A program made the translations under genes and the position numbers. The notes below the pieces were generated by a model. That model was not told the DNA's origin. It did not search any database and worked only from the letters and a program-made list of their open reading frames with translations. From the NCBI RefSeq assembly GCF_014199535.1, contig NZ_JACHNV010000003.1:172714-236713 (forward strand): a stretch of 64,000 nucleotides of DNA, written 5' to 3'. The DNA is from Hymenobacter latericoloratus (lineage in GTDB: Bacteria; Bacteroidota; Bacteroidia; Cytophagales; Hymenobacteraceae). This document shows positions 36,721-45,982 of this stretch, in pieces (position 1 is the stretch's first letter; each line of letters opens with the position of its first letter).

Positions 36721-37923
36721 CTGTTTAACGCCAAACGTGTAGATGGTCGTGGACTGCAGCGTTTGGCCGGGCTTGAGGATGGTAGTCGGGAACTTGGGCT
36801 GGTTGGGTGAATCGGGGAAGTGCTGGGTTTCCATGCAGAAGCCCGCGTGCTTGCCGTACACGGTGCCGCCCTTGCCCTTCAGGGTGCCATCGAGGAAGTT
36901 GCCGGTGTAGAACTGGAGGCCGGGCTCGGTGGTCTGCACCGTCATGGTGCGGCCGGTGGTGGGCTCGTGCACCGTGGCGGCGGTATGCAGGCCGCTGGCT
37001 TGGTTGAGAATCCAGTTGTGGTCGTAGCCGCCGGGCACCTGCCCAATCCGCTCCCCAATGGGGTGGGGGGTAGTAAAATCGAAGGGTGTGCCTTTCACGG
37101 GGCGCAGCTCGCCGGTAGGGATGAGGCCGGCATCCACCACGTTGTAGCGGTCGGCGGCAATGGTTACCTCGTGACCCAGCACGTCCTTGGTCTGGCCCAG
37201 GCCCAGGTTGAAGTAGGCGTGGTTGGTGAGGTTGACGGGGGTAGCCTTGTCGGTGGTGGCCGAGTAGCTGATTTTCAGGGCGTCGTCAGCGGTGAGCGTG
37301 TACACCACTGTCACGTTGAGGTTGCCGGGGTAGCCTTCCTCGCCGTCTTTGCTCAGGTAGGTAAGCGTAAGGGTCTGGCCCTCGGCCGAACTGCCAGGCT
37401 GGGCCTGCCATACTACCTTGTCGAATCCTTTTTTACCGCCGTGCAGGGTGTTTTCGCCGTTGTTTTTGGCCAGGGTGTACTCCTTGCCCTCCAGGGTGAA
37501 CTTGCCACCCCGGATGCGGTTGCCGTAGCGCCCGATCAGCGCCCCAAAGTAGGGGCCCGACTTCAGGAATTCCGGGCTCTGGTAGCCGCTCACATTGTCG
37601 AAGCCCAGCACTACGTCGCCTAGCTTACCGCTGTTGTCGGGCACCATGAGGCTGGTGATGGTGCCGCCGTAGTTGGTGATGCTCACCTTCAGACCGTGGG
37701 CGTTGGTGAGGGTGTAAAGCTGCACCTCGGCGCCGTCCTGGGTTTTGCCGAACGAGGCCGAGGTAGGAGCGCCCGCCGGGGCCGCCTGGGTCGCGTCGGA
37801 GGTGGCTGCTGGCGTGCTGCCCGTTGCGGTCTGGTCCGTTGGGGCCGACTGCTGGCAGCCGGCAAAAGTCAGTAGGCCTGCCACACTCGTTGTTACCAGG
37901 GCAACGCGGTTAAATTTTGTCAT
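36718..37923 (-). CDS. galM: Aldose 1-epimerase (mutarotase), lipoprotein
   Basis: GalM of 401 aa interconverts sugar anomers. The N terminus ends in lipobox LTFAGC at about residue 23, so it is a lipoprotein, followed by an Ala/Thr/Pro-rich linker. The catalytic region contains NRIRGGKFTLEG, GENTLHGGKKGFD and LTNHAYFNLG with the His, and the late GLQFYTGNFLDG. It heads the galM-araB-araD-araA-symporter operon and has a LacI-type operator 218 bp upstream of its start. Periplasmic mutarotation of freshly released arabinose before import is the likely purpose. Confidence 0.92.
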   Translation of the reverse strand: MTKFNRVALVTTSVAGLLTFAGCQQSAPTDQTATGSTPAATSDATQAAPAGAPTSASFGKTQDGAEVQLYTLTNAHGLKVSITNYGGTITSLMVPDNSGKLGDVVLGFDNVSGYQSPEFLKSGPYFGALIGRYGNRIRGGKFTLEGKEYTLAKNNGENTLHGGKKGFDKVVWQAQPGSSAEGQTLTLTYLSKDGEEGYPGNLNVTVVYTLTADDALKISYSATTDKATPVNLTNHAYFNLGLGQTKDVLGHEVTIAADRYNVVDAGLIPTGELRPVKGTPFDFTTPHPIGERIGQVPGGYDHNWILNQASGLHTAATVHEPTTGRTMTVQTTEPGLQFYTGNFLDGTLKGKGGTVYGKHAGFCMETQHFPDSPNQPKFPTTILKPGQTLQSTTIYTFGVKQ

Positions 37924-38216
37924 GGGGAAAGGGAATTGGGAAGGAGTAGGCCGAGGATGGAGAAGAGCAGAGTGCCTCGAGGCTGTGCGGTTGCAGCAAA
38001 TAATGGATTGTGTGCTACTTGAGCTGATGTATGGGGCTGATAGAAAGAGGTTTACTAAATGGATTGTCTATGCCATCCGCTTCATCCTCCTGCTGCCTAA
38101 CCCTTATCGACGTGTAAAGTAGAAAATCCTTTCTGATATGCACAATCGTTTGTGTTGTTTTGTTAGTACAAACGCTGCCCTAATAGCCAAAAATCAACGA
38201 CCACTCCTCCTGCATG
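37924..38216 (-). promoter_or_regulatory. Leader and operator region of the galM-ara operon
   Basis: The 293-bp gap holds no gene. The operator CACAATCGTTTGTG lies at 38141-38154. On the minus strand ATTG inside it is followed after about 21 bp by TACTTTAC, six of eight to the -7 box, so a promoter overlapping the operator is possible. A long leader of over 150 bp would follow. Confidence 0.55.
38141..38154. promoter_or_regulatory. LacI-type operator, galM-ara operon
   Basis: CACAATCGTTTGTG, a full match to the consensus, 218 bp upstream of galM and 63 bp past the stop of the secreted GH43 gene. Confidence 0.75.
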
Positions 38217-39893
38217 CTAGAGCACAGAAACCTTTTGCGTGAAGGAGCCGTCGGGCCGCCGAACCTGAACCAGGTATAGCCCCGGCCGCAGATTGGCTTC
38301 AACGCGCAGGGTAGTCAGTTGCTGGCTAAACTCGCGCCGGTACACCACGGCCCCTGCCTGGTTTACGACCTCCACGAGGGTGGCCTGCTGGGGCAGTCGG
38401 GAGTCTAAATCAATGGTGAAACCTTCCGCAGCGGCCGGCACGGGATACACGCGTACTCCCTGCAGCCGGGCCGCGGAGGCGGATAGTGGCCCACTCGCGG
38501 CCGGGGTCAGGGTCCAGTGCTGGCAGTTGCAGCCGTTGTAGTCCCAGAGGCCCAGCTGCTGTCCGGCCACCTGGGAGGCGTTGGGGACTTCCACTACCCG
38601 GTTGCCATTGGCCGAGGCCAGCACCAGGCTGCCATCGGCGGTGCGGTCAATGCGGTAGCGCTGGCAGGGCGCGCCGCTGTAGGCAAAGAGCTGCAGCTTG
38701 GCGCCGGCATCGGGGGAGCAGCCCGCTACATCGGCGGCCAGTCCGCCCAGGGCGTTGGTGATTTTGTACTCACCGTTGCCTAGTGGCGTAACATCCCAGC
38801 GCTGGCAGTCCAGGCCGGCGGGCGTGCCCTGGGCAATCATCTGGCCCGAGGCGCCGGTGCAGCCCCAGGCGTCCCACACCAAGTTGCTGTTGCGGCTCTT
38901 GATTTCGTAGCGGCCCGCGGCCACCCAGTCGCGGCTGACGGTGGGCCAGCCGGCGGTGCTCCAGGTCAGCTTGGCCAGGCTAAGCTTGGGGGCCCCGTTC
39001 TGCTCCCCATCGTAATAGTGGTGGGAAAAGTAACTGGTGCCGCTCTCCTCAAAAATGCCCGTGTGCCCCGGGCCAATGTAGCGGCCGCCGCTGCCCAGCA
39101 CCAGGGTGCCGCCTCCGGTGTTCAGATCAACGCCGTCCTGGTCGAGAAACGGCCCGCTCGGGGAAGCGGAGCGGCCCACCAGAATGTGGTACGTGCTATT
39201 GATGCCGTTGCAGCAGCTGCCCCGGTTGATAAACAGGTAGTAAAAGCTGCCGCGCTTGGTCAGGTAGGCCGCCTCCACGTTGCCGTTGGCCACGGTAAAC
39301 TGCTGGGTTGAAGCGCCATTCAGGGGCTTGCCGGTGGTGGGGTTCAGCTGCAGCACCCGGATGCCCCCGAAAAAGGAGCCGTAGGTAAACCAAACGTCAC
39401 CGTTGGTATCCCGGAACACGGCCGGGTCAATGGCGTTGGCGCTGCTGCTGGCGTTGGAGGAAACTACCTCGCCCTGATCTTCCCACTTGTAGTTGGGGCT
39501 GGTGGGGTCCAGGGTAACGTTGGTGGCTACTCCCATGGCCGACACCTTGGAGCCGAAGGTGGAGCAGGAGTAGTACAGGTAGTACTTGCCGTTCATGTAA
39601 ATGCACTCGGGCGCCCAGAAATTACCCTGGAAGCCCGGCACCTTGGTATTGATCCAGGCGGGGTAGGCATTGTTGACAAATACGGCCCGCGGCCCCGGCG
39701 TCCAGTTTACCAGGTCCGTGGAATACATGCTGTAGATGCCCTGACCGGTAGCAAAAATCCAGTACTTGTTGCCTTCCTTCATAATGGTGGAAGGGTCGTG
39801 CACGCCAGTCAGGCCCTGCAGGGCGTAGGCGTGGGGCCGGGCCGGGCCCAGCAGTAGCAACAGCAGCGCACCTAGCCGCAGCAGGTAGCGCAT
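38217..39893 (-). CDS. Secreted GH43 arabinanase with ricin-type lectin and T9SS sorting domain
   Basis: Protein of 558 aa. The start at 39893 gives a signal peptide (MRYLLRLGALLLLLLG). The GH43 five-blade propeller (about 25-320) shows VHDPSTI (Asp base), AIDPAVFRDTNGD (Asp) and GNVEAAYL (Glu acid), plus GPGHTG, typical of endo-alpha-1,5-arabinanases. A ricin-B/CBM13-like region (about 325-465) has repeated QRW/QHW motifs. The last ~80 residues (VRVYPVPAAAEGFTIDLD onward, ending RPDGSFTQKVSVL) are a type IX secretion C-terminal domain. It is therefore exported to the surface or medium and probably starts arabinan breakdown. It is the last gene of the susC operon. Confidence 0.9.
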   Translation of the reverse strand: MRYLLRLGALLLLLLGPARPHAYALQGLTGVHDPSTIMKEGNKYWIFATGQGIYSMYSTDLVNWTPGPRAVFVNNAYPAWINTKVPGFQGNFWAPECIYMNGKYYLYYSCSTFGSKVSAMGVATNVTLDPTSPNYKWEDQGEVVSSNASSSANAIDPAVFRDTNGDVWFTYGSFFGGIRVLQLNPTTGKPLNGASTQQFTVANGNVEAAYLTKRGSFYYLFINRGSCCNGINSTYHILVGRSASPSGPFLDQDGVDLNTGGGTLVLGSGGRYIGPGHTGIFEESGTSYFSHHYYDGEQNGAPKLSLAKLTWSTAGWPTVSRDWVAAGRYEIKSRNSNLVWDAWGCTGASGQMIAQGTPAGLDCQRWDVTPLGNGEYKITNALGGLAADVAGCSPDAGAKLQLFAYSGAPCQRYRIDRTADGSLVLASANGNRVVEVPNASQVAGQQLGLWDYNGCNCQHWTLTPAASGPLSASAARLQGVRVYPVPAAAEGFTIDLDSRLPQQATLVEVVNQAGAVVYRREFSQQLTTLRVEANLRPGLYLVQVRRPDGSFTQKVSVL

Positions 39894-39966
39894 CCGGGTA
39901 GAGAGTAGGGGGGCAAACATAGTAGGTGGGGGTAGTAGAAGGGGATAAAGCAGCCTGACCGAAGGG

Positions 39967-41061
39967 CTATTCGCCGCCGGGCCGGGGTAGGGCCGTGTTG
40001 ATGGCTACGGGCGTCCCGAAGTTGGGCGTCCCGTCGGGGTTCCAGGTGAATTGCTGCATGCGCGGGTTGCGCTTCTCCACGCAGCCCTCGTTGGGGTTAG
40101 AGTTGGCGTGGTAGAGAATCCAGCTTTCCTGCCCGTCTTTCGAGGTGAAAAACGAGTTGTGGCCCGTGGCATACGCCCGGTTCGCGGGGCTTTGGGAAAA
40201 CACTGGCCGCGTCGATTTAGTCCAGGAAGAAGGCAGCATGGGGTCGGCGGTGCTGGCGGCCGTGAGCATGCCCAGGGCGTACTGATCGGTGCCGCAGAAG
40301 CTGGCCGAATACACCAGGAAGGTTTTGTCGCCGCGCTTCAGAATCTCGGGACCTTCATTGACATAGGGCGGCCCCACGTTTTCCCAGATGTACTCCGGGT
40401 GCGAGAGCTCCACCCGCGCCCCGGTCAGGGTCCAGGGATTGCTCATGCGGGAAATGTAGAGGCGCTGAATGCCATCCTGCCCATTGTGCCCCGACCAGAT
40501 AAAGTAGCGCTGGCCGTTTTGCTCCAGTATGGTGCCATCAATGGCCCAGAAATCGGCGGCGGGGCTGAACAGGCGGCCCTTATCCACCCAGGTGCCGGTG
40601 GTGGGGTCGGGGCTGGCGTTTTCCAGCACCCAGGTGCGCTGCTGGCCCAGGTTGGTACCCGCCGGCCCGGCCGAGTAGTAGATGTACCACTTGCCATCCA
40701 GGAAGTACAGCTCCGGCGCCCAGAGGTTGCCCGAGGCCGGCCCGGCGGGTGGGGGCGTCCAGGCCACCACGCTGGAGGTAGAGCCCAACTCCGACATCTT
40801 GGCGGTTTTCCAGATGCGCAGATTGGTGTTGGTGGTGTGCATGTAGTAATAGAAGCCGTCCTTCTGGTACACCCACGGGTCGGGCCCGGAAGCCAGTAAG
40901 GGGTTGGTGAAGGTGGCACCCGCCGGCGGCGTAACCACGGGCGGCGCGGGTGCCACGGTGGCTTTGCCGCCGTCCTGGCAGCTCAGCAGCGCCAGCAGTC
41001 CCAGGGCCGGCAAATAGCGGCGGCATGCGCCAGCGTAGTGGTTTATCACGGTATCAGACAA
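39967..41061 (-). CDS. GH43 alpha-L-arabinofuranosidase-like lipoprotein
   Basis: GH43-family enzyme of 364 aa. The N terminus ends with lipobox LALLSC near residue 29, then a Pro/Ala linker. The propeller shows SGPDPWVYQKDG (Asp), FWAIDGTILEQNG (Asp) and YVNEGPEILKRG (Glu), and ATGHNSFF near the end. The overall build fits exo-acting arabinofuranosidases that work on imported arabino-oligosaccharides. It lies between susD and the secreted arabinanase, with a hairpin just upstream. Exact linkage preference is unknown. Confidence 0.85.
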   Translation of the reverse strand: MSDTVINHYAGACRRYLPALGLLALLSCQDGGKATVAPAPPVVTPPAGATFTNPLLASGPDPWVYQKDGFYYYMHTTNTNLRIWKTAKMSELGSTSSVVAWTPPPAGPASGNLWAPELYFLDGKWYIYYSAGPAGTNLGQQRTWVLENASPDPTTGTWVDKGRLFSPAADFWAIDGTILEQNGQRYFIWSGHNGQDGIQRLYISRMSNPWTLTGARVELSHPEYIWENVGPPYVNEGPEILKRGDKTFLVYSASFCGTDQYALGMLTAASTADPMLPSSWTKSTRPVFSQSPANRAYATGHNSFFTSKDGQESWILYHANSNPNEGCVEKRNPRMQQFTWNPDGTPNFGTPVAINTALPRPGGE

Positions 41062-41095
41062 GAAGTGGAGGAAAACTCACCGACCCTCAGAAGCC

Positions 41096-41130
41096 AACAG
41101 CCGCTCCAAGCAGGGGCCAGAGCGGCTGTT
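41096..41130 (-). other. Intercistronic hairpin between susD and GH43
   Basis: AACAGCCGCTC (41096-41106) pairs perfectly with 41120-41130. No T-tract follows on the minus strand, so it is better read as a transcript-stabilising or processing structure than a full terminator. Confidence 0.55.
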
Positions 41131-41153
41131 TATGGTTGCGGGCAAAAGCGGCC

Positions 41154-42680
41154 TTAGTAGCCGGGGTTTTGCTTGATGTTCGGGTCGATGGCCAGGTCGC
41201 GGCGCGGAATCGGCAGCAGCTTCGAAACGCCCAGGCGGAAGTTGGTAAAGTCAGGGTCCCGGGCTTTCAGCTCATCAATGCCGGCCTGGTTGTCCAGCAG
41301 CTGCCAGCGCAAAATGTCAAACCAGCGGGTGCCTTCCCCGGCCAGCTCCTTGGCCCGCTCGCTGCGGATGAGCAGGCGCATGGCGTTCTGGGTGAAGGTG
41401 CCCATGAGCGGGGCCAGGCCCACGCGGGCCCGTACCCGGTTTACCAGGGGTAGGGCCGTGCCCATCTGGCCCAGCTCGGTCAGGGCTTCGGCCTGCATCA
41501 GCAGCACGTCGGCGTAGCGGATCACGCGGTGGTTGATGCCGGAGGAGAAGTTTTCATCCACGCGCGTGCGGTCATTGAGGTACTTGCGCCAGTACTGCTG
41601 GTTGGGGTTCCAGTTCCACTGGGCAAAGGTGCGGCCGTAGAACCGGTCAGGGTTGCCGGCGTGAATGATGCTGATGTCGCGGCGGGGGTCGATGAGGTGG
41701 CGCGTGGTGCTGCCGGGAGCAAAGGCCACCGTCGAGTCTTTGTACTCATCCAGCAGCCAGCGGCGGGGCTGCACGTCAGCGAAGGTAGGACCGGGAGGAC
41801 CGAAGAAGTTAGGCCGGTCGTGGCTTTCCGAGGACGAAGCATTGTCCTGGCCCTGACCTACTTCCAGCACCGCGCCGGTGAACTGCACCTCAAACACCGA
41901 CTCGCGGTTGTTTTCGTTCACGTCGGTGAAGTTGTCGAGGTAGTTCGGCACCAGGTCGTACTGGTTGCTGGCGGCCATCTGGGTGAACAGGGCCGAGGCC
42001 TCCGACCACTTGCGCTGCTGCATGTACACCTTCGCCAGCAGGGCCTGGGCGGCGCCCTTGGTTACGCGGCCCTTGTCGGCGTCTCCGTAGGAGAGGGGCA
42101 GGTCCGGAATGGCCGCCTGCAGCTCCGTAATGATGAACTCTTCCGTCTGGGTCTGCGTGGCCTGGGGCGCCCGCGTGGCCACGGTGGGCTCCACGGTAAT
42201 CAGGGGCACGTTGCCGAAAAAGTAGGCCAGGTCGAAGTACGACAGCGCCCGCACAAACCGGGCTTCGGCTACCAGGCGCTTTTTCAGCGTTTCATCCATC
42301 TGAATGTTCGGCACGTGGGTTACTACCTGGTTGGTGCGGTAGATGGTGCGGTAGTAGTCATTCCAGGCAAACGAGGAGATGAAAAAGTCCACGTCGGGCT
42401 GAATGAAACGCGTGAAGTCGGCCAGGGCCACGAAGGGGCTTTGGCTGAACGACTCGTCGGAGCGGTGAGCCATGAAATGCCAGCTACGGTAGTAGCAGGC
42501 AAACTGCTGCAGGCCCGAGTAGCAGGCATATACCCCCTTAACGGCGTCGCTTTCCGTTTTCCAGAACTGGTCGGTGGTGGGGGCGTTGGGGTTTGCTTGA
42601 TCCAGCAGGTCCTTCTCGCAGGCCGTGGTCAGGAACAGACCGCCCGCCAGTAGAAGGGTAGCTAATTTATTGGTTTTCAT
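41154..42680 (-). CDS. SusD/RagB-family glycan-binding lipoprotein
   Basis: Outer-membrane lipoprotein of 508 aa that captures oligosaccharide for the SusC pore. The signal MKTNKLATLLLAGGLFLTTAC carries the lipobox. The tetratricopeptide-like helices (AEARFVRALSYFDLAYFFGN, AQALLAKVYMQQRKWSEA) and the C-terminal region RYADVLLMQAEALTELG with LLIRSERAKELAGEGTRW are typical of the family. It follows susC by 59 bp. By context it binds arabinan fragments. Confidence 0.93.
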   Translation of the reverse strand: MKTNKLATLLLAGGLFLTTACEKDLLDQANPNAPTTDQFWKTESDAVKGVYACYSGLQQFACYYRSWHFMAHRSDESFSQSPFVALADFTRFIQPDVDFFISSFAWNDYYRTIYRTNQVVTHVPNIQMDETLKKRLVAEARFVRALSYFDLAYFFGNVPLITVEPTVATRAPQATQTQTEEFIITELQAAIPDLPLSYGDADKGRVTKGAAQALLAKVYMQQRKWSEASALFTQMAASNQYDLVPNYLDNFTDVNENNRESVFEVQFTGAVLEVGQGQDNASSSESHDRPNFFGPPGPTFADVQPRRWLLDEYKDSTVAFAPGSTTRHLIDPRRDISIIHAGNPDRFYGRTFAQWNWNPNQQYWRKYLNDRTRVDENFSSGINHRVIRYADVLLMQAEALTELGQMGTALPLVNRVRARVGLAPLMGTFTQNAMRLLIRSERAKELAGEGTRWFDILRWQLLDNQAGIDELKARDPDFTNFRLGVSKLLPIPRRDLAIDPNIKQNPGY

Positions 42681-42739
42681 TTAGGTAGGAAAAACGGTGG
42701 GAAGAGGGGCGCGGCCGGGAAGCCCGCACCCGGCACGAG

Positions 42740-45700
42740 TTAGAAGTTCACCTGAATGCCGCCCGTGAAGCTGCGCACGTTGGGGTAGGCGCTGAAATCA
42801 ACCCCGCGGCTGAAGAAGCCGGTGCCCGTTACTTCCGGGTCGTAGCCCGTATAGTCGGTGATGGTGAAAACGTTGCGGCCCGTTACGTACACCCGCACGC
42901 TGCCCAAGCTGGGCACCTTGCTGGTGAAGGTTTTAGGGAAAGTGTAGCCCAGCTGAATGTTGCGCAGGCGGATGTAGGAGCCGTCTTCGAGCCAGCGGGT
43001 GGTGTTGAACAGGGAGTTGGAAGAAGCGGCCAGGCCCAGGTTGCCCAGCCCCCCGCCCTGCAGCAGGCGCGGGGTAGTGGTGGAGGGGTTTTCGGCCGTC
43101 CAGGGCTCCACGTCGGCGTTGTAGTTGTTCGGGCCCACGTAGCTTTCCAGGTCGCGGCGGGCCGTGTTGTAGATTTTGTTGCCGCTCGAGGAGTTAAAGA
43201 ACACCGACAGGTCGAAGCCCTTGTAGGCTGCCGTCAGGTTCAGGCCCATCACCAGGTTCGGAATGGATTTGCCCGCGTACACGGCGTCGCTATTGCTGAT
43301 CACGCCGTCGTCGTTCGTGTCCTTGTAGCGCACGTCGCCGGCCGAAGCGTAGGGCTGGATAATCTGCCCCTTGGAGTTCTTGTAGTTGGCTACCTCGTCG
43401 TTCGACTGGAAGATGCCATCGAACGGAATCAGGAAGAACTCGCCCAGGGAAGTGCCCAGGGCCGAGCGGGTCAGCAGCTCGCCGCCCTCAAACACCTGGC
43501 CTTCCACCGGCACTGCCGTAATCTTATTTTTCACGGTGGTCAGCGTGAAATCGGCCCCGTAGGTAAAGGCGCTGCGGGTGTCGTGGTAGCCCAGGGCCAG
43601 CTCGATGCCGCGGTTTTCAATGTCGCCGGCGTTCTGGTACAGGGCCTGGCCGAAGTGGCCCAGGTAGGTGAGTACCTGCACGGGGGCCAGGGCATTCCGG
43701 GTTTGCGAAACGTAGTAGTCGGTGGCCAGCGTGAGGCGGTTATCCAGCACGCTCAGGTCCAGGCCAATGTTTTTCGTGTAGCGGTCTTCCCACCGGATGT
43801 CGGGGCTGGGCAGGGCCAGCTGCGAGGCGCCGTTCACGATGGTTTGGCCGGTCCCGATGACGTAGTTTACGTTCTGACCCACAACGGGATAGGGTAGGTA
43901 AGAGCCGCCGTAGATGCCGGCCAGGGCATCGTTGCCGTTGGAGCCGTAGCTGGCCCGCAGCTTCAGGTTATTGACAGCGGGCAAGGAGTTCTTAAAGAAA
44001 TCTTCTTCGCTGATGCGCCAGCCGATGGAAGCCGCCCCGAAGTTACCCCAGCGGTTGGCCGGGGTAAAGCGCGAGGAGCCGTCGCGGCGCCCGCTCACCG
44101 ACAGCAGGTAGCGGTTCTTGAAGTCGTAGGTGGCCTGGGCGAAGAAGGAGCGCTTGGTGTACTTAAAGGAGCTACCCCCGATAACCCCCTTTTCCGGGCC
44201 GGCGCTCAGCTCGAAATAGTATTGGGGCGAGCTGGTAAAGCCCTGGGCGCCCGCCTGCACATTGTGCTGGCGGTAGCTTTGCTCGGAGTAGCCGCCCACC
44301 ACGTTAATGCTGTGGTCCCCGAACTGCTTGTTGAAGTTCAGCGTGTTTTCACCCAGCAAAAACAGGTCGTAGCCCAGAAACTCGTTCAGGGATGAGGTGT
44401 TGATGCGGGTGTTCTGCCGCAGGATGCCCACCTTCTGCGCGTCGGCGTTGCTGTAGGTGTGCCCGTCCATGGCCACGTTCAGCCGGTAGGTCAGGAAGTC
44501 GAAAATGGTCAGGTCGGTGCTGATGTTGCCGGCCAGGCGGTTATCCGACTGGGTGCGCCGCAACAGCTGCTGGGCCCCGATGGGGTTGGTAGCGAAGGTG
44601 TTGAGAATGGGCGAACCAGTACCGAAGCCCCCTTCATTGGCCGGGTCATACACCGGAATGCTGGGGATAATCGTCAGGATGTCAATGAAAGGTGCCCCGT
44701 TCAGCAGCGTCACATCGAGGTGGGTCAGCTGCACGTTTTCCTGAAACTTCAGGCGCCCGCGGGTCAGGCCCGAGTTCAGGCGCAGGCTGTAGCGCTTGAA
44801 GTCCGGACCTTTGGCAATGCCTTCCTGGTGGAAGTACTCGCCCGAAATTAGGAAGTTGGTGGCCGTTTTCTCGCCGGCGCTACCCCCGGAAAAGGTGAGG
44901 TTGTAGTCTTCCGTGGTGCCGGTCTGGAAAAACTCATCCTGCCAGTCGGTGTCAATATTGGGGTTGAAAGCGCCCCCTGGTCCTTTCACGGCCCCGGCCA
45001 GGCTATTCTGCCCGTTGTTGAGCGGGTCCAGCCCGGCGTTCCGGTACGCCGTAACGGCGCGGTCGGCCCACTGGCTGGCGTTGGTGAGGTTGTAGCGCTT
45101 GTACACCTGGTCCACGCCGCGGTAGCCGTTGAAGCTGATGGCCGGCGTGCCGGCCCGCCCTTTTTTGGTGGTAATCTGCACTACCCCGTTGGCGCCCCGC
45201 GACCCGTACACGGCCGTGGAAGAGGCGTCCTTCAGAATGTTCAGGGTTTCGATGTCGTTGGGGTTCAGGTCGCGGATGTTGTCCGTCCACAACCCATCAA
45301 TCACGTACAGCGGGCCGCTGCCGGCATTACCCAGCGTGCCAATGCCCCGGATGTTCACGATGGGCGCATCACCGGGGCCCCCTGAGCCCGTAACCACCAC
45401 GCCCGGCAGGCGGCCCTGCAGGGCTTGGGTGGCCGTAGCAACGGGCGCTTTCGTGGCTTCTTTTACATCCAGGCTGCTGACGGCGCTGGTTACGTTCTGG
45501 CGGTTTTCAGTGAGGTAGCCCACTACCACCACCTCCGAGAGGGCACGGTTGTCGGGGGCCAGGGAAATGCTAATGGACGTGCGGCCACTAACCGGCACTT
45601 CCTGCGACGTATAGCCCACAAAGGAGATTTGCAACGTGCCATTATCCGGGGCGGTAAGGCTGAAACGCCCATCCGCATCGGTCTGGGTGCCGGTGGTGGT

Positions 45701-45910
45701 GCCTTTCACAATCACGTTGACGCCGGGTAAGCCCGCGCCTTTTTCATCAACCACCCGCCCCGACACGGTGATGTCGGCGAGGGTGGCGGGGGCAAAGCGC
45801 GCCGTAGCGGGGGAGGCAGCAGAGGCCCCCGCCAGCACAGGCTGCAGGGGAAGGCAGCAAAGAAGCGCCGGAATGGTTACCCGGCTCATTTTGGGTAAAG
45901 GCTTTTTCAT
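42740..45910 (-). CDS. SusC/RagA-family TonB-linked outer-membrane transporter
   Basis: Outer-membrane pore of 1056 aa that imports oligosaccharides with energy from TonB. After the signal sequence comes a carboxypeptidase-regulatory-like domain (about 45-125, ITVSGRVVDEKGAGLPGVNV). The plug follows (NIRGIGTLGNAGSGPLYVID, SSTAVYGSRGANGVVQITTK), then the beta-barrel ending in a terminal aromatic (GIQVNF). There is no N-terminal sigma-regulator signalling domain. It leads the susC-susD-GH43-GH43 operon. Two operator copies lie 33-72 bp upstream of the start codon. Confidence 0.95.
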   Translation of the reverse strand: MKKPLPKMSRVTIPALLCCLPLQPVLAGASAASPATARFAPATLADITVSGRVVDEKGAGLPGVNVIVKGTTTGTQTDADGRFSLTAPDNGTLQISFVGYTSQEVPVSGRTSISISLAPDNRALSEVVVVGYLTENRQNVTSAVSSLDVKEATKAPVATATQALQGRLPGVVVTGSGGPGDAPIVNIRGIGTLGNAGSGPLYVIDGLWTDNIRDLNPNDIETLNILKDASSTAVYGSRGANGVVQITTKKGRAGTPAISFNGYRGVDQVYKRYNLTNASQWADRAVTAYRNAGLDPLNNGQNSLAGAVKGPGGAFNPNIDTDWQDEFFQTGTTEDYNLTFSGGSAGEKTATNFLISGEYFHQEGIAKGPDFKRYSLRLNSGLTRGRLKFQENVQLTHLDVTLLNGAPFIDILTIIPSIPVYDPANEGGFGTGSPILNTFATNPIGAQQLLRRTQSDNRLAGNISTDLTIFDFLTYRLNVAMDGHTYSNADAQKVGILRQNTRINTSSLNEFLGYDLFLLGENTLNFNKQFGDHSINVVGGYSEQSYRQHNVQAGAQGFTSSPQYYFELSAGPEKGVIGGSSFKYTKRSFFAQATYDFKNRYLLSVSGRRDGSSRFTPANRWGNFGAASIGWRISEEDFFKNSLPAVNNLKLRASYGSNGNDALAGIYGGSYLPYPVVGQNVNYVIGTGQTIVNGASQLALPSPDIRWEDRYTKNIGLDLSVLDNRLTLATDYYVSQTRNALAPVQVLTYLGHFGQALYQNAGDIENRGIELALGYHDTRSAFTYGADFTLTTVKNKITAVPVEGQVFEGGELLTRSALGTSLGEFFLIPFDGIFQSNDEVANYKNSKGQIIQPYASAGDVRYKDTNDDGVISNSDAVYAGKSIPNLVMGLNLTAAYKGFDLSVFFNSSSGNKIYNTARRDLESYVGPNNYNADVEPWTAENPSTTTPRLLQGGGLGNLGLAASSNSLFNTTRWLEDGSYIRLRNIQLGYTFPKTFTSKVPSLGSVRVYVTGRNVFTITDYTGYDPEVTGTGFFSRGVDFSAYPNVRSFTGGIQVNF

Positions 45911-45942
45911 GTACGAGGGTGTGGGAATTGAGGTAAGATTAA

Positions 45943-45956
45943 CACAAACGATTGTG
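45943..45956. promoter_or_regulatory. LacI-type operator 1, susC
   Basis: CACAAACGATTGTG, full match, 33 bp upstream of the susC start codon and 26 bp centre to centre from the next copy. Confidence 0.75.
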
Positions 45957-45968
45957 TTACGTGGTTTT

Positions 45969-45982
45969 CACAATCGTTTGTG
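45969..45982. promoter_or_regulatory. LacI-type operator 2, susC
   Basis: CACAATCGTTTGTG, full match on the opposite reading of the palindrome. The rest of the 45911-46272 gap is AT-rich with no recognised gene; a GC-rich imperfect hairpin (46222-46246) close to the MFS stop may end that gene. Confidence 0.75.

Noticed and set aside
37996..38116. AT-richer stretch ahead of galM as riboswitch
   Set aside because: I could not find paired stems conserved with any known riboswitch class; the operator explains control better.
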